This document shows positions 33,945 to 43,055 of a stretch of 44,207 nucleotides of DNA, piece after piece. The stretch lies in NCBI GenBank assembly GCA_032718475.1, contig JAUCBJ010005380.1, positions 1-44,207 of the forward strand. The letters are read 5' to 3'. The DNA is from Nemertoderma westbladi (lineage: Eukaryota > Xenacoelomorpha > Nemertodermatida > Nemertodermatidae). The translations under genes and the position numbers were made by a program. Position 1 is the stretch's first letter; the number at the start of each line of letters is the position of its first letter. The notes under the pieces are model-generated. The model saw only the letters and a list, made by a program, of their open reading frames with translations, ran no database searches and was not told the DNA's origin.

Positions 33945-34215
33945 CTCCCAGGTTCCTTCCAGAGTTTATACATTATTATGGAATGCTGAATGCCTAACTT
34001 CCCTGTTAGGGATATTACAGGCTGACACGCTTTCTTCTTGTGACTTCTTACTATTAAATGAAACCCTAGTTGCACAATCTGTTGATATTTCCGGATTTCT
34101 ATATCTTCTGCTCTCCTGCTGTAAAAACTCCTGGGCCAGGTAGGCCAATGGGTGGTATTACTGTGGCAGTTAAACCTTATTAAACACCCGCATGATAGCA
34201 ACATACAATTATGTG
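33945..34215 (+). pseudogene. LINE endonuclease N-terminal fragment (LINE-3)
   Basis: The + strand reads YTLLWNAECLTSLLGIL then CDFLLLNETLV, which correspond to the Asn and Glu active-site regions of apurinic-type LINE endonucleases (WNA...L.ET). After a frameshift near 34140 it reads GRPMGGITVAVKPY, the conserved glycine-rich segment. Several stop codons and shifts are present. Orientation and order match the LINE pieces from 36334 onward, so this is probably the start of the same copy. Confidence 0.55.
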
Positions 34216-36333
34216 TGTGTCAGTACAAGTATTACCATTTTAATGTTTTGATACTTTCCGCTGACACTTCGAACAGAAGATCTTATAGACGAAGTCCGGA
34301 CTGTGTTAGTCATCATTATCCGATTAGTGGTTAAGTATTATGTTGTTATTAGAGTATAAGAATTCGTATCAAGTGATGTTTCTTATATATTATATATACA
34401 GATTTTACTGATAATTTTAACTTGCAGGAACTCACAGCCAATAGGCATGCGCTGCGCAGTATTGCTTGACTTCTATGGTGTTACCTAATTAATACCCATG
34501 ATCTGCAGTATATATAATATATTGTGCCAATCAAATCTATCAATTACTTTGCAATAATGTGCTAGACATTTATTTTACGTATTATGTTTTTATGTATGTA
34601 TAGTAGGGCGAGCCACGTAGTCGGCGAGCCTTGGCATACGATTCATATAGGGCAAATGGGGCATGTCCGGCTGTCTGTCTGTCTGGTAAATCTTTGAACG
34701 CGAATTTCTCGGCATCGCTGATTCGAAATTGAACCAAACTTAGTACGTAAGTAGTAGAGGGAAAGTTTAGAAAATTTGTAAAGTTTGGTGAAAAATCATG
34801 CAGTCTGACGTCAGCTACGACAGATTATGTGGATTTTAGAAAATGTAAAATTGCTCGGGAACGCCTCATTTTCCAGACCTGAAATTTTGGTTGCTTGTAG
34901 AGAATCATAAAGTCTATCTTCTACGAAATTGAAAAGTTAAGACATTTAATTGGGGATCGGCTTGAGACTCCAAAGTAATGACATAGGCCTACCGGTACGG
35001 TACTGCTGTACTGTACAAGTACGAAATTGCAGAATAATAATTTGACACCACCTAGCGGATTAATATATAATTGTACATCGATCGAATACATTTTATAGCA
35101 TGGGGTATATGGTCCGAGCCACTAAGTTGGCGGAGCCTTTGCGAACTGACGCTATCTCTTAGGGGGGTAGGTCAATTATGGCAAATAGTTCATTCAATAA
35201 TGGTACTGTATGTCATCATCGTCGCTACGATTTTGACTTACTTATAACTTTGTCGGATTTAAAGCTTTCGAGTCTAAAATTAGTAGGCATCAATAAGACC
35301 ATAAGTTTTGTTTTTTAGAGACTTCCAGACACCATCAAATCCTCAGTCTCTCGCTAGAGGGCTACATTTCTAGATATTAAATATCCTCACATTTTCTTTG
35401 CTTTAAACCCGTTCTAGCTGAAACTTTGCATATTTGTACGAGACCATTAACTGTGTCATTCAAAGGAGGCTCTCCTGTCTGCAGTTCTCTAGTCTGCCGC
35501 TAGAAGGCAAAATATCTCAAAGTGCAATCACTGATTTAGCTGAAACATCAGATATGTGCTAGAACACGTCCGGTGCGTTTGCCGGGCTAGGAATCAGTCC
35601 GACCAGTTCCACCTCACCACTATTCCAGCAAGGTGTAATTCTATACAGTAGGACATGCAATAGTGTTAGGCCCTAGAGTAATAAGACGCAATAGTGTTAG
35701 GCCCTAGAGTAATAAGACAGCTTGCTTATTGTTTATCTCGCAAAATGATTGGCTGAGTATTTAATGGAGATTCTTTAGAATAAATATAGCTAAATAATTT
35801 TGTTGAGACATCGAGATGGTAAATTGATATTTCAGTATCAATACTAAAACGTAATAAGGTAAGTTATAATATTTCTTATAAATTGGGTCGCCTCCACGCC
35901 TAAAATATATTACTTTTAAAACACCATTTTTCTGTTAATACCTGCCTGTGAACAATCCTCTGTGTGCCTTTGGGTTTGGGTGCAGATTAAGGGGGGGGAG
36001 GGAGTTGAAAGCGAGCAACTTTCCCCTCTTATGATTTGTTTGCGGTTTGGTTAATTTCTTAAATACAGATTTTGTGTTAGAAATGCTCAATTTTAATTTG
36101 TATCTCATAACTGAGCCTCGTGCTGCGCGAAGGCCCCACGAACGTGCATAATATTGTCAAACCTTTTATTAAGTATTATGGCCGCCGTTATTTTATAATA
36201 CTTTACAATGCGCCGTTGATATAATATATTGCCATTTTAATATTGTTAATATAGCCGCTGGGGGCGCTAGCCCAGATGTTCAATTCAATTCAAATTCATC
36301 ATTCCACAGAACAATACACTTCCTTTTATAATT
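34216..36333. other. Gene-free stretch, probable insertion inside LINE-3
   Basis: No ORF or family is recognised in about 2.1 kb. Visible features are a GAGCCAC-TAG-TGGCGAGCCTT-like motif at about 34609-34632 with a diverged copy at about 35114-35137, a CTGTCTGTCTGTCTGG microsatellite (34670-34685), a 31-bp tandem duplication at 35657-35718 and a G run (35990-35999). In an intact LINE the flanking coding pieces would be separated by only about 0.2 kb, so most of this DNA is likely inserted, but no target duplication was found. Confidence 0.45.
35657..35718. repeat. 31-bp tandem duplication
   Basis: Two copies, 35657-35687 and 35688-35718, both starting GCAATAGTGTTAGG and ending ATAAGAC. They are identical as read. 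Confidence 0.9.
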
Positions 36334-36495
36334 GGAGGTGATTTCTACGCGAGGGTAGATGGTACCGAAAGCCGAGCCTCTCTTAATTGAAGGATGTCTA
36401 AATAATGCTTATGAGATTCTCACTGAAGAAATCCGGGCAGCTGCAGTTTCTAAGAAGCCTTATAACCGCCAATCCAAACCTTGGTTTGACAATGA
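36334..36495 (+). pseudogene. LINE-3: endonuclease/linker fragment before the MITE
   Basis: It reads PFIIGGDFYARVDG, the IIGGDFNARV motif of LINE endonucleases with N replaced by Y. Then, after a shift, it reads ILTEEIRAAAVSKK and KPWFDNE, the linker that normally follows the endonuclease. An internal deletion has joined the two. The TSD of the MITE falls exactly in the WFDNE codons, and coding resumes at 37231 with DNECFLK. Confidence 0.75.
36488..36495. repeat. MITE 8-bp target-site duplication (GACAATGA), left
   Basis: GACAATGA is repeated at 37231-37238. Collapsing the two copies restores the LINE linker frame. Confidence 0.92.
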
Positions 36496-37230
36496 GGTAC
36501 TACTTCGTCATGTCGACACCTCTGACCAATTTTTTTTACCTGTCACTTTTTGTGTTTTTTAATGATTTTTTGATATTGGTGAATGTAGTAGATATATTTT
36601 TTATGGTAGCTAGTGTTTTTTGAAAAAAAAATTGTACTTTTTTTTGTTAACATTAAAGTATATTTCTAGCTATAAATAATAAAGACCTGGTCTTGTAATG
36701 TTCTAGTATGATAGATAATACTCCAGTCACTTTAATAAATACTATCGTACATAACATAGTAGTGCCATACTATCTACATACTTTTCCATACTATTTTCTT
36801 CATAAACGTAAATTCTAGAAAACAAATGTAAAAAAAAACATGGTAACAATGAGTTTAAATGCAAATCATGTGGTTACAGATATTACGTAACTAATTATAT
36901 TTCATTAATAATGGATGAAACATAATAACTAAAACATAATAAAAACGTAATAAAAATACTAGCTAGCTACCATAATAAAATACCATTAAAAGTAGTAAAA
37001 AAGTGATAAAAAAAAATTTGGTTAATAAATACCAATAACAAAAATAAAAAAAATACCGTATATTTAAAGTTTAAATAAAATACTACCTAGTAAAAAAAAC
37101 ACTAGCTACCATAAAAAAAGATATCTACTAATGTTCTAGAACATTCATCAATATAAAAAGAACACTAAAAACACACAAAAAGTGACAGGTAAAAAAATAG
37201 CAGGTGGTGTTGACATGGCGAAGAAGTACC
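36496..37230. mobile_element. MITE-like DNA element with long terminal inverted repeats
   Basis: 735 bp, AT-rich and non-coding, bounded by inverted repeats of about 130 bp that begin GGTACTACTTCG and end CGAAGAAGTACC. The arms share a TTTTACCTGTCACTTTTTGT segment and an ATGGTAGCTAGTGTTTTTT segment. The 8-bp target duplication fits superfamilies that make 8-bp duplications (hAT, P, Merlin), but the terminal bases do not settle which. No transposase is encoded, so it must use one from elsewhere. Confidence 0.88.
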
Positions 37231-37238
37231 GACAATGA
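37231..37238. repeat. MITE 8-bp target-site duplication (GACAATGA), right
   Basis: Second copy of 36488-36495, followed by LINE coding for ECFLKPQESIG. Confidence 0.92.
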
Positions 37239-37273
37239 ATGTTTTCTAAAACCACAAGAATCCATAGGCTTCA

Positions 37274-38002
37274 CCAATCGAGTGAGGTGAAAGACAATCG
37301 AGTGAGGTGAAAGACAATCGAGTGAGGTGAAAGACAATCGAGTGAGGTGAAAGACAATCGAGTGAGGTGAAAGACAATCGAGTGAGGTGAAAGAGAATCG
37401 AGTGAGGTGAAAGACAATCGAGTGAGGTGAAAGACAATCGAGTGAGGTGAAAGAGAATCGAGTGAGGTGAAAGACAATCGAGTGAGGTGAAAGACAATCG
37501 AGTGAGGTGAAAGAGAATCGAGTGAGGTGAAAGACAATCGAGTGAGGTGAAAGACAATCGAGTGAGGTGAAAGACAATCGAGTGAGGTGAAAGACAATCG
37601 AGTGAGGTGAAAGACAATCGAGTGAGGTGAAAGCGAATCGAGTGAGGTGAAAGACAATCGAGTGAGGTGAAAGACAATCGAGTGAGGTGAAAGACAATCG
37701 AGTGAGGTGAAAGCCAATCGAGTGAGGTGAAAGACAATCGAGTGAGGTGAAAGCGAATCGAGTGAGGTGAAAGCGAATCGAGTGAGGTGAAAGGCAATCG
37801 AGTGAGGTGAAAGACAATCGAGTGAGGTGAAAGCGAATCGAGTGAGGTGAAAGGCAATCGAGTGAGGTGAAAGCCAATCGAGTGAGGTGAAAGACAATCG
37901 AGTGAGGTGAAAGACAATCGAGTGAGGTGAAAGACAATCGAGTGAGGTGAAAGACAATCGAGTGAGGTGAAAGACAATCGAGTGAGGTGAAAGACAATCG
38001 AG
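37274..38002. repeat. 20-bp minisatellite in LINE-3 linker (36 copies)
   Basis: Exactly 36 units of CAATCGAGTGAGGTGAAAGA-type sequence (37274-37993) and a 9-base partial. Every difference I can see falls in the same two adjacent positions, the dinucleotide before AATCG (AC mostly; also AG, CG, CC, GC). Three successive AG-AC-AC triplets form a 60-bp higher-order unit. 20 is not a multiple of 3 and the minus strand of the unit has no stop, so all three minus frames stay open. Those ORFs are not genes. Confidence 0.95.
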
Positions 38003-38230
38003 TATGTCTGTGTGAGGCAAAACGATCATATAAAGAGTTACTTAACTCAAAGAGGCAAACCTTCACATTGAACTTAGTACACAAACTGATCGCGGATGCT
38101 GAGGCTGAACCTTTCAAATGGTGTAAAGGAACCAAATCACCGTCTTCTTGAACAATCCCAGTCGAACAGTGGGAGCAGCACTTTACTTTAATCTTAAATG
38201 GAGACGACTCGTCACTCACTACCTACCTAC
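38003..38230 (+). pseudogene. LINE-3: linker between endonuclease and RT
   Basis: After the minisatellite the + strand reads CEAKRSYKELLNSKRQTF, then NLVHKLIADAEAEPFKWCKG and TIPVEQWEQHFT, the helical linker that precedes RT in CR1/jockey-like LINEs. It directly continues the piece before the array, so the array sits within the coding region. Confidence 0.75.
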
Positions 38231-38319
38231 CGACGTTCCCAGTCTAGTTTTAAACATTGATGATCAACATGATGCCTGCAATCAGAGTTTCACGGAGCAG
38301 AAAGTTAGAGAATAATTTC

Positions 38320-39715
38320 TAAAGAAAAAGAATGGAAATTCTGGTGGCCCGGATTCTATCCTTTATGAAATCTCCTTAACTCTCCACTTATAGGTTCTCT
38401 TGTTCAACGTCTGTCGAGCCTCTTCTGGTAACCTTGTTTTATGCTGGAAAAACCGTCTTGTTAAAGTTCTTTTTAAAGGGAAGGGTTCTCAAAACTTGAC
38501 GGACTATTAACGAGGTATAGTATTGCTATGCAACGCCTATAAACTGATTACCAGTCTAGTAGAGCATAGTTAATTTGGTCATTTTACATCATGTAATTCC
38601 TAGGGAACAATTTGGATTTATGCCCGGACGTTCCACGCAGCAACGGACGTTCCACGCAGCAACCAGCAACCGGACATTCTACACAGCAACAGGACATTCC
38701 ACGCAGCAACCGGACGTTCCACGCAGCAACCGCACATTCCACGCAGCAACCGGACGTTCCACGCAGCATCCGGACGTTCCACGCAGCAACCGGACGTTCC
38801 ACACAGCAACCGGACGTTCCACGCAGCAACCGGACATTCCACGCAGCAACCGGACGTTCCACGCTGCAACCGGACGTTCCACGCAGCAACCGGACGTTCC
38901 ACGCAGCAACCGGACGTTCCACGCAGCAACCGGACGTTCCACGCAGCAACCGGACGTTCCACGCAGCAACTCAATTTATCAAAAGAATACGAGAAAAACT
39001 TTCGTCGCCAAGAAAACCTCTCAATGTCGCCTTTATTGATTTATGTAAGGCCTTCGATTCGGCTCCAAGATCTTGCGTACTATAGAAACTCGAACAGAAC
39101 TTCAAGGTCAAAGGTCGTTTATTGGATCTAATTAAAGCGATTCTCAGCTTATATTTTATTCAAGTCTTGGACGGGCTTCGAAAGTCAGACTTCATACATC
39201 AATCGAAAGGTCTCCTTCAGGGGGCAGCGTCAGCCCGTTTGTAGTCATCCTTTATATCCATTAATCCTTGATATTGTTAGAGCCATAAAGAAAGCTGTTA
39301 TGGATAGCGATACTACTCTTTCCAGACGACCCATTGTTGTACACTGACATTAGAGAATCACTCCTGGCAGCCTTGGACGCCAGACGCCACATGTCAGTGG
39401 GCTAAAGAAAACGGTTTATACGTAAATCTACAAAAAACTGAGACAATTAAATTCAGGAAGGCTGGTCGGCTAGCTGTTTCCGACTCCTTTACATTCGATA
39501 ATCAACCTTTTCGACAATATTCAACAATTCAACTATTCAACAATTTCGAACTCTTACTCATATCTCGGCATTGTGTTTCAAACGACACATTCCTTCACAC
39601 AGCGTCACACAAACTTCACACAAAGTTGTCACAAAAACTCTACAGGCAGTCCACTCCATTAAAAATCCAACGAACGGATGAAGTGGTAGGCATTCACCAG
39701 CGGCAGCATAGTGTA
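38320..39715 (+). pseudogene. LINE-3: reverse transcriptase, degenerate
   Basis: RT blocks in order over several frames: LLNSPLIGSLVQRL; REQFGFMPGRSTQQ (38600-38645, interrupted by a 20-bp array); FIKRIREKLSSPRKPLNVAF; and motif A, FIDLCKAFDS (about 39030-39062). Then come DLIKAILSLYFIQVLDGL, a QSKGLLQGA segment (motif B area, about 39203), a degraded motif C, LFPDDP (about 39317-39333, P where A is usual), and NLQKTETIKF. Many stops and frameshifts mean it is dead. The 3' end is not defined, because the PLE begins at about 39720. Confidence 0.82.
38625..38970. repeat. 20-bp minisatellite grown from the LINE's own GRSTQQ codons
   Basis: About 17 units of CGGACGTTCCACGCAGCAAC with scattered substitutions. 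The unit equals the DNA that encodes the RT segment PGRSTQQ at the left edge of the array, and RT coding resumes immediately after the last unit (QFIKRIREK). The array is therefore an internal expansion of RT coding sequence and not an insertion of foreign repeat. Both strands give open frames that are by-products. Confidence 0.93.
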
Positions 39716-39790
39716 AAGATGATAAAAAAATAAAGTATTGAGGGTCTTTAGCTGGTTATATTATATTAGATAAAGATACAATAGTAAACG

Positions 39791-39815
39791 TTTTCGACCT
39801 ACCGGTCTGCATCAG
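39791..39815 (-). ncRNA. Hammerhead-ribozyme-like motif in PLE 3' region
   Basis: On the minus strand: CTGATG-C-A, a GACC-GGTA-GGTC stem-loop, then GAAA. This is the hammerhead core CUGAUGA - stem II - GAAA with one additional C before the final A. Penelope-like elements are known to carry hammerhead motifs. Stems I and III were not convincingly identified, so activity is doubtful. Confidence 0.4.
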
Positions 39816-40323
39816 ACTATGTACTGGCAACTAACAGGAAAAGGTGGGGTCTATATATATATATATAAGTTTTAAAGGGGAATACCTGATAGGTGAATCC
39901 CAGAAAGGTTAACGTATATGTATGTACTGTATAACGTAAGGTAATTGTGATAGGGAAAGTACAGCGAGTTAGTTGTAAGCTGTCAATCTAAAGTACAAAT
40001 ATAGGGTTGCAGGTTGGGTTATAAGGTTGGGAGAAGTTGATAGGGAAATCCCAGGAATGGTCATGTGTCTACATACTGAATGGTATAATTGGATTAGGTA
40101 GGTTACATAGGATTATGAGGTATCTACTTAAAGCGCACGGTTAGGTAGAATGCAACATAATGATAGCTGTAATTTTTACAGAGTAAGAAATCACAAGAAA
40201 CAGAAAAAACCAAGACAAAAACAAAAAGGAAGGTAGGGGAAAAGCACATAAAACCCCGGAAATTCGCTATAGAGGGCACTGTAGTTGTGTAAGATATAGA
40301 ATGTATTATATAAAACATTGGGT
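39816..40323 (-). other. PLE 3' untranslated region
   Basis: No ORF of note. It holds a TA microsatellite (about 39852-39869) and a G/T-rich stretch (about 40005-40040). Confidence 0.6.
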
Positions 40324-42843
40324 TTAGATTGCTGGTCTTGCTACGTTAAGTGGGGGGTTGTATGTATAGATTAGGTTAGCTTCCGTCGCTAGTAGTTCGG
40401 GTATGTTTGTGAATTGTTTTATGGTTGCGGTGCGTAGATTTTCTAAACCACAACCGTATATGTGCCTAGCTAGGAGTATGTCTTCGTGTGTTTTTCCGTC
40501 ATTGGCTCGTGAGGGGTAGTGTCGTATGTTGTTGCGGTGTCCATTAAAGCGTTCGTGAAGTTTCTGTCTCGTTTGGCCTATGTAGTATAGAGTAGGGTGG
40601 CAGTGGCACCAGGCCAAGTAACATACAGTGTGGGACTTACATGTATAGTGTCCTTTTATCTTTTCACCCCATGGTGTCTGTTGTATGTTAGTGATAGTTT
40701 TGCATGTAAGGCAGCGGCTAGAGTTACATGGCTCATTAGTGGTGTTATTTGTGTGTGTTTGCGATTGAGTTTTATTTTTGGTTAGTATTTGTCCTAGTGA
40801 TGTGGGGTTCTTCGTGACTACATTAATGTTGATGTCAAGATCGTAGTTTTTGGAGTATCTACGTACAGTATTTTGGAATATGCCCTTCATCTGTTGGTTA
40901 GTGGATAGGTAAAATGTGGGTTTCGAGTTAGTGTCTTTAGGTCTAGTTTGGGGAGTCCAATGTCTAAGTTTGTTAAGGAGGTTCTGGGGGTACTGCCTGA
41001 GTAGACATTCGCCAAGGAATTCGTCTCTGAGTTTGGTATAGTCGTTAGACTCGCTACATCTGCGGTGGATGCGTAGGAGTTGGCTACGAATTACGGATAG
41101 TAGTAATTTCTTATCATGGAAGCTATTGTAGTGAATCGGGAGTTTATTGCTAGTTGGTTTTTTGTATAATGTAGTTGTTAGTGTTTCGTTGTTAATCTGT
41201 GTCAAGACGTCAAGGAATGGGAGTGATGTGTGGGAGTATTCAATGGTGAATTGTATATCAGAGTTTTGGAATAAGTCGTTACAAGCGGAGTTAGTGATTT
41301 TCTGTATGTTGTGAATGTCCTGTTCACTTAATATACGTTGTACTATACCATAGCTGTCGTCAACAAACCGTTTGTAGAATGGAATAGGGTAAGTTGTATT
41401 ATCGTCTGGGGGGGTTATGTTTGGATCCGAGGTTGAGGTAGTTTCGTTAGTTATGGTTATATTAGGATCTGAGATAGATAGGATAGTTTCTGGAATATTG
41501 ATGTTGGAATCAGGAGGTGTAAGGTTAGATATTGGGGTCGTTATTATTGGATCTGAGAAAACGGGGTTAGGTGTAGTGTTTGGTGCTAGTTTAGTTTTAT
41601 AAGTTACTGAGGTAGTTATATTATTACAGACTGGGGTGGAAGGGGTAGGTTCCGGGGTAGTTATATTAGTTCCAGGGGTAGTTATGTTAGTTTTGTTAGT
41701 TTCAGGGGTATTTATGTTAGTTCCATGGGTACTTATGGTAGTTTCAGGGGTAGTTATGTTAGTTTCGTTAGTATCAGGGGTAGTTATGTTAGTTTCATGG
41801 GTACTTATGGTAGTTTCAGGGGTAGTTATGTTAGTTTCGTTAGTTTCAGGGGTAGTTATGTTAGTTTCATGGGTACTTATGGTAGTTTCAGGGGTAGTTA
41901 TGTTAGTTCCAGGGGTAGTTCTGTTAGTTCCAGGGGTAGTTATGTTAGTTCCAGGGGTAGTTATGTTAGTTTCAGGGGTAGTTATGTTAGTTTCGTTAGT
42001 TTCAGGGGTAGTTATGTTAGTTTCGTGGGTACTTATGGTAGTTTCAGGGGTAGTTATGTTAGTTTTAGGGGTAGTTATGTTAGTTGCAGGGGTAGTTATG
42101 TTAATATCAGGAGTAGTTATGTTAGTTTCATGGGTAGTTAGGGTAGTTTTGGGGGTAGTTATGTTAGTTTCAGGGGTGGTTGTATTAGTTACATGGGTAG
42201 TTATGGTAGTTCTGTGAGTTTCAGGGGTGTTTTTGATAGATTTTAGGGGAGTTATACTAGGATTATATCTGGTCTTGTTAGTAGTGTTGGGATCAGTGGT
42301 TGTTGAGCTCGGGTTGGTAGGGGTGGTTAGATCCAGATCGGGTGTGTTAGTATCCAGGTTAGTTGTGTTAGGGAGTCTGTTTGATACACTCGCGTTTAGG
42401 TAGTTATTAATGGGGTTGTTCAGGATGTGGAGGAAGTGTATCTCTAATCTAGATATGGTTAGGCTAGCGTAGTTTTTCGAGAAACTGCTACCCATGGCTG
42501 CGCCTCGTAATTGAAGGTATAGTGTGTTATCAAAAGTGAAGTAGTTATGTTCAAGTATAAATCGGACGAGTAGTATAAAGTTATCTAATGAGATGAGTGT
42601 TTGTTGTGTGAAGTGCGTGTCCTCGGAGAGTGCTTGTCGTAGTGCCCTACATCCTACATCATGGGTAATGTTAGTGTACATGTCTACTACGTCCAGTGAA
42701 ATCAGAGTGCAGTCGGGTCCAATATCTCTAGGGAGGGCTGATAGGAAGTCGTCTGTCCCTTTCAAGTTAGACTCCAGGCGAGTGACCGCGGGTTCTAGAA
42801 GGTCGTTAGCAAAGCGGGAAAGTGGGTGTAGAAGGGTGCCCAT
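40324..42843 (-). CDS. PLE reverse transcriptase-GIY-YIG protein with large internal repeat
   Basis: 839 codons, one open frame. Residues 1-45 include SRFANDLLEPAV. Motif A is LISLDVVDMYTNI (47-59) and motif B is RGAAMGSSFSKNYASL (113-128). A Thr/Asn/Pro/Glu-rich repeat (about 145-485) follows. Motif C is FYKRFVDDSYGI, with the VDD codons at about 41358-41366 (residue 493). Then come the thumb (TTTLYKKPTSNKLPIHYNS) and the Cys cluster CNSSRCLTC. The GIY-YIG nuclease starts with CYLAWCHCHPTLYYIGQT, followed by Arg in LHERFNGH, and ends at NPPLNVARPAI. In known Penelope-like RTs, motifs B and C lie a few tens of residues apart, not about 365. The upstream fingers are in another frame (42850-43055), so the listed start is not native. 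Confidence 0.9.
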   Translation of the reverse strand: MGTLLHPLSRFANDLLEPAVTRLESNLKGTDDFLSALPRDIGPDCTLISLDVVDMYTNITHDVGCRALRQALSEDTHFTQQTLISLDNFILLVRFILEHNYFTFDNTLYLQLRGAAMGSSFSKNYASLTISRLEIHFLHILNNPINNYLNASVSNRLPNTTNLDTNTPDLDLTTPTNPSSTTTDPNTTNKTRYNPSITPLKSIKNTPETHRTTITTHVTNTTTPETNITTPKTTLTTHETNITTPDINITTPATNITTPKTNITTPETTISTHETNITTPETNETNITTPETNITTPGTNITTPGTNRTTPGTNITTPETTISTHETNITTPETNETNITTPETTISTHETNITTPDTNETNITTPETTISTHGTNINTPETNKTNITTPGTNITTPEPTPSTPVCNNITTSVTYKTKLAPNTTPNPVFSDPIITTPISNLTPPDSNINIPETILSISDPNITITNETTSTSDPNITPPDDNTTYPIPFYKRFVDDSYGIVQRILSEQDIHNIQKITNSACNDLFQNSDIQFTIEYSHTSLPFLDVLTQINNETLTTTLYKKPTSNKLPIHYNSFHDKKLLLSVIRSQLLRIHRRCSESNDYTKLRDEFLGECLLRQYPQNLLNKLRHWTPQTRPKDTNSKPTFYLSTNQQMKGIFQNTVRRYSKNYDLDININVVTKNPTSLGQILTKNKTQSQTHTNNTTNEPCNSSRCLTCKTITNIQQTPWGEKIKGHYTCKSHTVCYLAWCHCHPTLYYIGQTRQKLHERFNGHRNNIRHYPSRANDGKTHEDILLARHIYGCGLENLRTATIKQFTNIPELLATEANLIYTYNPPLNVARPAI
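41391..42411. repeat. 21-bp-based coding repeat within PLE RT
   Basis: Minus strand encodes TPETNIT-type heptads (21 bp), mixed with 30-bp (TPETNETNIT) and 42-bp (TPETTISTHETNIT) variants that recur as a higher-order pattern. It is flanked by non-repetitive but still Thr/Asn-rich sequence. All unit lengths are multiples of 3, so the frame is preserved. The + strand open frames over it are shadows. Confidence 0.92.
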
Positions 42844-42849
42844 GGTGGC

Positions 42850-43055
42850 AACTATAGGTCTGCCCTTAGGTAAGGTCTACCGTCGCCCCAGTTTATCCAT
42901 GATTCCCTGTCCTTGTGGTCTTTAATAGTGCAGTAGAAGTACGCTATCTTAGGGTGTTTAGGTAGTAGTAGTGGGTGTAGTGTGTGTTTGGTGTCGATAT
43001 TACAGGTTTGTAGTAGTGCGTCAAGTTGTGTTCTGTATTTATTAGTAGGGTCTTA
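42850..43055 (-). pseudogene. PLE RT fingers, frameshifted
   Basis: Minus-strand codons give NKYRTQLDALLQTCNID, then PKIAYFYCTIKDHK, resembling the conserved start of PLE RT (a P-K-hydrophobic...K-x-H-K block). A one-base shift near 42880 separates this from KGRPIVATMG, where the main frame begins. A TAA lies immediately upstream, so the real N-terminus is lost. Confidence 0.7.

Larger units (their letters stand above)
39720..43055 (-). mobile_element. Penelope-like element (RT + GIY-YIG)
   Basis: Read on the minus strand: RT fingers remnant (43055-42850), RT palm, a large repeat insertion, RT catalytic motif, thumb, a Cys cluster, GIY-YIG endonuclease, stop at 40324, and a 0.6-kb 3' region with a hammerhead-like motif. 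RT plus C-terminal GIY-YIG defines the canonical Penelope-like class. The 5' end is truncated or out of frame (a stop lies just upstream of codons at 43055), and no repeated pLTR was found in the window. Confidence 0.9.

Noticed and set aside
33914-34204. Minus-strand 96-codon frame
   Set aside because: It is antisense to the recognisable LINE endonuclease fragment on the + strand.
37128-38219. Three overlapping minus-strand frames of 243-363 codons
   Set aside because: A 20-bp unit without stops opens all three frames. The flanks are antisense to LINE linker sequence and the MITE arm.
38584-39085. Open frames on both strands encoding GRSTQQ- and VERPVAAWN-type repeats
   Set aside because: By-products of the 20-bp minisatellite. 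The only real coding is the interrupted LINE RT on the + strand.
39852-39869. Telomere-like or promoter TATA run
   Set aside because: It is a plain TA microsatellite in the PLE 3' region.
41636-42217. Plus-strand frame of 193 codons, Val/Met/Ser-rich
   Set aside because: Antisense shadow of the PLE TPETNIT repeat.
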